From Sporomusa malonica (GTDB lineage: Bacteria > Bacillota > Negativicutes > Sporomusales > Sporomusaceae): a DNA stretch of 64,000 nt. Made by a program: the position numbers and the translations under genes. Numbering within the stretch: position 1 is the stretch's first letter; each line of letters opens with the position of its first letter. Shown one piece after another: positions 60,858 through 64,000 of the stretch. The stretch spans positions 310,001-374,000 of the forward strand of contig NZ_FWXI01000001.1 of the NCBI RefSeq assembly GCF_900176355.1, in the 5' to 3' direction. Under the pieces are notes generated by a model. It worked only from the letters and a program-made list of their open reading frames with translations. It made no database searches and was not told the DNA's origin.

Positions 60858-62009
60858 ATGAGAATTAGGCATTCTGAATGTCCCGTACCAGGTTTTTGGG
60901 AACAACTTTCCACACGGGTAGCATTTTTTATTGCTGGATTTGGGATCGCAGCATGGGCACCTCTTGTTCCCTACGCTAAGAATCGCCTTGGTATTGATGA
61001 GGGTGTTCTGGGACTTCTTTTGCTGTGCCTGGGTGCAGGATCTATTATTACCATGCCCCTCGCTGGCGCACTTGCAGCGCGCTTTGGTTGCCGTATGATG
61101 ATTTGGGTTGCTAGTTTGCTTATCTGTGTTTCTTTACCACTGCTTGCCATGGTCGCAAGCGTTCCGGCACTCATCATTACACTGCTGATCTTCGGTGCTG
61201 CGATTGGTGCGGTCGATGTGGTAGTCAATATCCAAGCCGTGATTGTTGAGAAAGCCAGTGGTAGAGCAATGATGTCCGGGTTTCACGGGTTATGGAGTGT
61301 TGGAGGTTTCGTTGGCGCAGGTATTGTTAGTGGCCTTCTCGGGGCAGGCGCATCACCGCTGGCAGCAGTGTTTTGTGTCATAGTGGTGATTGTAGGACTT
61401 TTATTAACTTTCGGAAAGCACTTGCTGCCCTATGGGAGTGAAGAAAAGGACGCGCCGTTGTTTGTTCTTCCTAAAGGAATTGTCCTTTTCATTGGAGTTT
61501 TGTGCTTCATTGTTTTTCTTGCGGAAGGATCGATGCTGGATTGGAGCGCCGTATTTTTGTCTTCGCAGAGAGGGGTTGATTTTTCTCATGCAGGACTTGG
61601 CTATTCCCTGTTTTCAGTTGCGATGACGATAGGCAGGTTGAGTGGTGATCGTGTTGTTCAGGCATTTGGCGGAAAAAAGATACTTATCTTCGGGGGGATA
61701 TGTGCGGCGTTAGGATTTACCATTACTATATTCATTCCAACTTGGATAGCCTCGCTTATTGGCTTTGGGCTGGTCGGGTTAGGCGCTTCCAATATTGTGC
61801 CGGTATTGTATTCGGTACTGGGCCGACAGAAAGTCATGCCGGCAAACTTGGCGGTCTCAGCTGTTACGACCCTTGGTTATTCAGGCATTCTGGCGGGTCC
61901 GGCACTCATTGGTTTTATTGCTCATACAACGAGCCTCTCCTTCGCTTTTTTATGTGTCGCCGCAATGCTGCTGATTGTAGCAGTTAGTGCTCGTGTCGCA
62001 ACTGAATAG
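60858..62009 (+). CDS. MFS transporter (12-helix)
   Basis: A 383-residue major-facilitator transporter with 12 predicted helices. Motif A in the first half is around MPLAGALAARFGCRMMIW. Conserved FHGLWSVGGFVGAGIVSGLL and the second-half GRLSGDRVVQAFGGKKILIF fit the YbjJ/FucP-like group. Downstream of the ROK regulator in an operon; substrate likely a sugar or related compound by association only. Confidence 0.92.
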   Translation: MRIRHSECPVPGFWEQLSTRVAFFIAGFGIAAWAPLVPYAKNRLGIDEGVLGLLLLCLGAGSIITMPLAGALAARFGCRMMIWVASLLICVSLPLLAMVASVPALIITLLIFGAAIGAVDVVVNIQAVIVEKASGRAMMSGFHGLWSVGGFVGAGIVSGLLGAGASPLAAVFCVIVVIVGLLLTFGKHLLPYGSEEKDAPLFVLPKGIVLFIGVLCFIVFLAEGSMLDWSAVFLSSQRGVDFSHAGLGYSLFSVAMTIGRLSGDRVVQAFGGKKILIFGGICAALGFTITIFIPTWIASLIGFGLVGLGASNIVPVLYSVLGRQKVMPANLAVSAVTTLGYSGILAGPALIGFIAHTTSLSFAFLCVAAMLLIVAVSARVATE

Positions 62010-62069
62010 TCTAGGCGACTGTAATTTCGTAGTTCACATTAGAATAAAACCATTAGGTTGGTGATAAAC

Positions 62070-62459
62070 ATGGTAAAAGGAGCCCAGATTTTCCGGTTTG
62101 GGGCTTGGCTGAAACTCTTGCGGGATAATGCGGTAATTTTATATTATGCATGGCGTCATCCGTTAACCCCTCAATATGTAAAAGGCTTACTGGCAGCGCT
62201 GCTTGTCTATTTGGTCAGCCCGATTGATCTACTGCCAGATTATCTGCCATTTTTGGGAATTGCAGATGATGCTGCGCTTGTCACTGGGGCTATGATGTAT
62301 TTGACTCATTTGTTGCCTAGTTCAGTACTTGATGAAAGTAAACGCCAGAGCGAGAAATGGGGCAGGCGGCTGCCTTATATTTTCGGTATGCTGGCGGTAG
62401 CGGCAGTGGCCTGGATTGTGTTGGTTATAGCTATATTTAAGAAAGTTTTTTTTGAATAA
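62070..62459 (+). CDS. YkvA-family (DUF1232) membrane protein
   Basis: A 129-residue protein with the DUF1232 core: LAALLVYLVSPIDLLPDYLP and FLGIADDAALVTGAMMYL, then a C-terminal membrane helix (PYIFGMLAVAAVAWIVLVIA). The function of the family is not known. ATG at 62070 with AGGTTGG upstream is preferred over a GTG at 62058. Confidence 0.9.
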   Translation: MVKGAQIFRFGAWLKLLRDNAVILYYAWRHPLTPQYVKGLLAALLVYLVSPIDLLPDYLPFLGIADDAALVTGAMMYLTHLLPSSVLDESKRQSEKWGRRLPYIFGMLAVAAVAWIVLVIAIFKKVFFE

Positions 62460-62510
62460 ACATGGGGTGCATTAGATTTCTATCGCCCATAGCTTGATTT
62501 CTTTGACAAA

Positions 62511-62557
62511 AAAAGGATCGTCAAAAGCCACCTATTGGCTTTGGGCGATCCTTTTAC
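62511..62557. terminator. Bidirectional terminator
   Basis: AAAAGGATCG (62511-62520) pairs with CGATCCTTTT (62546-62555) with an inner AAAGCC/GGCTTT stem; A-rich and T-rich flanks suit both the YkvA gene and the convergent DUF169 gene. Confidence 0.88.
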
Positions 62558-62593
62558 TTGCTGGCAATCGATTGAAGAGCTATTCTGTCAGTA

Positions 62594-63370
62594 TTAATTC
62601 CTGTCTCGAATTTTCAGCCACTCATCTCTTGTCAGGAAACTCTCTTCCACATTGCCTTCCATTTCAAGATACATTGTGTAAGGGACACTGAATGAAAGGA
62701 TATCCTTATCTACTTGTTTACGGGCAGAAACATCGATAAGTCCGACGACCGCTTTCGGCTTAGCCGATTTCCCCTCATGCAAGGGAAGGATGCAGAGGCT
62801 ATGGCAGCCGGCGCCCCAAGGGATGATAACATTATCACCGCCATGTCTGGCATAGTTTGCCAGCACTGTCAAGGCAGAAAGCTGATCAGGTGTAGTAAGA
62901 AAAACTACCACTTCAGGTTTTTCTTCAGGCAGAAGATTCTCCAGCGGTTTAAAAATTACGTATTCAGTAGGCACATCGTAATAGGGGAGGGCATCGGCAA
63001 AGGACTTGGCGAATTCAGGTGTTTTCTTGTATGCTTCACCGTGGCTTAGGGCAGGCCAATTTTTTACTATGTTTTTACCCAGCTCGCTTTCGCAGAATTC
63101 TCTATTGCCCGAAGACAGGAAATATTCTATACCCCCCGGCATACCGATGTAAGTATTACCAAAGCCGAGCCCAGCACCGCCGCCGATACAGCCAAATGTT
63201 TTGCGGTCGAAAACCGCTGTCCGTCCCTTGGCAGCTGCATTCAGCATGGACACTACACAGCCCCAGCGGCCTTCTTTGAACTGTAAAGCTTCTGCGGGTT
63301 TTTCTGCAGCGAATATAATGGCTACGGGAGAATACCTTAGATTAACGGCTGCCGCGATCTTACTTGTCAT
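62594..63370 (-). CDS. DUF169 family protein
   Basis: A 258-residue cytosolic protein of the uncharacterised DUF169 family. Conserved cysteines in RWGCVVSMLNAAAKGRTAVF, TFGCIGGGAGLGFGN and WGAGCHSLCILP suggest metal or Fe-S binding; the family is common in anaerobes and methanogens. It overlaps the upstream MarR gene by ATGA, so both are coupled. GAGAGGTGG precedes the ATG. Confidence 0.9.
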   Translation of the reverse strand: MTSKIAAAVNLRYSPVAIIFAAEKPAEALQFKEGRWGCVVSMLNAAAKGRTAVFDRKTFGCIGGGAGLGFGNTYIGMPGGIEYFLSSGNREFCESELGKNIVKNWPALSHGEAYKKTPEFAKSFADALPYYDVPTEYVIFKPLENLLPEEKPEVVVFLTTPDQLSALTVLANYARHGGDNVIIPWGAGCHSLCILPLHEGKSAKPKAVVGLIDVSARKQVDKDILSFSVPYTMYLEMEGNVEESFLTRDEWLKIRDRN

Positions 63371-63819
63371 TGTGATCCACCTCTCATTTTTTTTAGTAGA
63401 ATTACTAAAGATTCTTTTTCTTGTGCAGAGAGATTCGAAGCTATTTCGGTATTAGCCTTGAGCGATAAACAGGAAACACTGTGCTCTAACCTCCGGCCTG
63501 CTTCTGTCAGGCTTATCATGAAAACCCGTCTGTCTTCCGGATGGGGCGCGCGGTTAACCAATCCCTGGTTTTCAAGACGATCAATGATGCCGCTGATGGT
63601 CGTGCGGTCCATTTCCATAGCTGTTCCCAACTGGATTTGTGACTGTTCGTCTTTTTTCCAGAGAAAAGCCAACATTGAGAACTGAGGTGGTGTGAGATTA
63701 TGAGATGAGAGTTTCTCGCGAAAGATTTGAAAGGCTCGTTGGTGACACTTAGAAAGAAGAAAACCAAGGCTTTCTTCGATGTCATAGCCACCAGTTTTAT
63801 TACTGTTCAATGTATTCAA
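63367..63819 (-). CDS. MarR-family transcriptional regulator
   Basis: A 150-residue winged-helix repressor: QIQLGTAMEMDRTTISGIID recognition region, NRAPHPEDRRVFMISLTEAG wing and a C-terminal helix. TTG start at 63819 with AAAGGAGGT upstream. It is first in a two-gene operon with the DUF169 gene and probably controls it. Confidence 0.92.
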   Translation of the reverse strand: MNTLNSNKTGGYDIEESLGFLLSKCHQRAFQIFREKLSSHNLTPPQFSMLAFLWKKDEQSQIQLGTAMEMDRTTISGIIDRLENQGLVNRAPHPEDRRVFMISLTEAGRRLEHSVSCLSLKANTEIASNLSAQEKESLVILLKKMRGGSQ

Positions 63820-64000
63820 TTGACCTCCTTTCCTTATTTTGGTTAAATTATATCACTGTTATGATTGTTTGTATACTGATTATTTTTTCTGGATTGACTT
63901 AGATATACACATCCATTTCTCTGTAGCCTGCTACAACGGTCAGCAGACTACAGAATTTTATATAGCAGGCAGGAGGAGTTTTATCAGCGGCAGATAACTC
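63820..64000. other. Promoter region at window end
   Basis: AT-rich region upstream of the MarR gene. A GGCAGGAGGAG at about 63967 could be the ribosome-binding site of a gene beyond the window, but no start codon with an open frame is visible. Confidence 0.35.

Overview
The window looks like chromosomal DNA of an anaerobic, endospore-forming diderm firmicute, most likely a Sporomusaceae member (Negativicutes; Sporomusa/Pelosinus-like). This is inferred from the co-occurrence of an alpha/beta-type small acid-soluble spore protein (37626-37829), remnants of outer-membrane TolC/RND efflux genes (46346-47703), a selenocysteine-containing respiratory formate dehydrogenase (54296-58818), strong GGAGG ribosome-binding sites with frequent TTG/GTG starts, and low-to-moderate GC. 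No rRNA, tRNA, CRISPR array, intact insertion sequence or prophage was recognised.

Layout. 1-2600: the tail of a rhodanese-domain protein, a MarR regulator and a cysteine-desulfurase-like enzyme with two small proteins. 2865-6100: a thiol-rich locus with three DGC-type putative zinc-binding proteins, an AhpD-like protein, an ECF sigma factor with a C-terminal Cys extension and a mini-thioredoxin; several of these end in Cys-rich tails. 6314-7861: a PocR-domain chemoreceptor plus CheW. 8027-11891: a divergent HutP paralogue, a CaiB/BaiF CoA-transferase and a GGDEF-EAL protein. 12194-19426: LUD protein, LysR, EFR1-type flavodoxin/ferredoxin, a NitT/TauT-type ABC importer, EamA, DUF6173-like protein and an NAD(P)H/FMN flavoprotein. 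19544-25927: a chemoreceptor with inverted domain order, then panB, LysR, RidA, PhzF, Lrp and LysE, with two serine-recombinase-like tail remnants beside panB-phzF. 26032-33160: a Cache-PAS-GGDEF-EAL protein, an enolase remnant, HAD, GNAT, two tandem membrane microproteins, a DHA2 exporter and a secreted protein.

33308-37464 is a histidine-utilisation locus: amino-acid permease, hutH and hutP. The permease and hutH each have their own promoter followed by three NAG triplets spaced exactly 4 nt apart and then an intrinsic terminator, which is the known architecture of HutP antitermination. 37626-45258 holds the spore protein, membrane proteins, a LuxR regulator with a transporter-like membrane half, and a cluster of membrane/secreted repeat proteins, one of which has lost its end by frameshift. 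45503-48289 is a decaying efflux locus (MarR intact; TolC, MFP, RND and MFS all broken). 48452-50168 carries two lipase paralogues, one lacking the nucleophile serine. 50684-52779 is a DHA2 exporter with a PadR regulator and a large dyad over the promoter. 54296-59583 is fdhABC-fdhE, with fdhA read through a UGA codon. 59812-63819 carries a ROK regulator with an MFS partner, a YkvA protein, a DUF169 protein and a MarR regulator.

A dispersed about 90-bp intergenic repeat occurs three times in full and once in part (209, 30727, 32377, 45325); each full copy lies directly against a hairpin or terminator.
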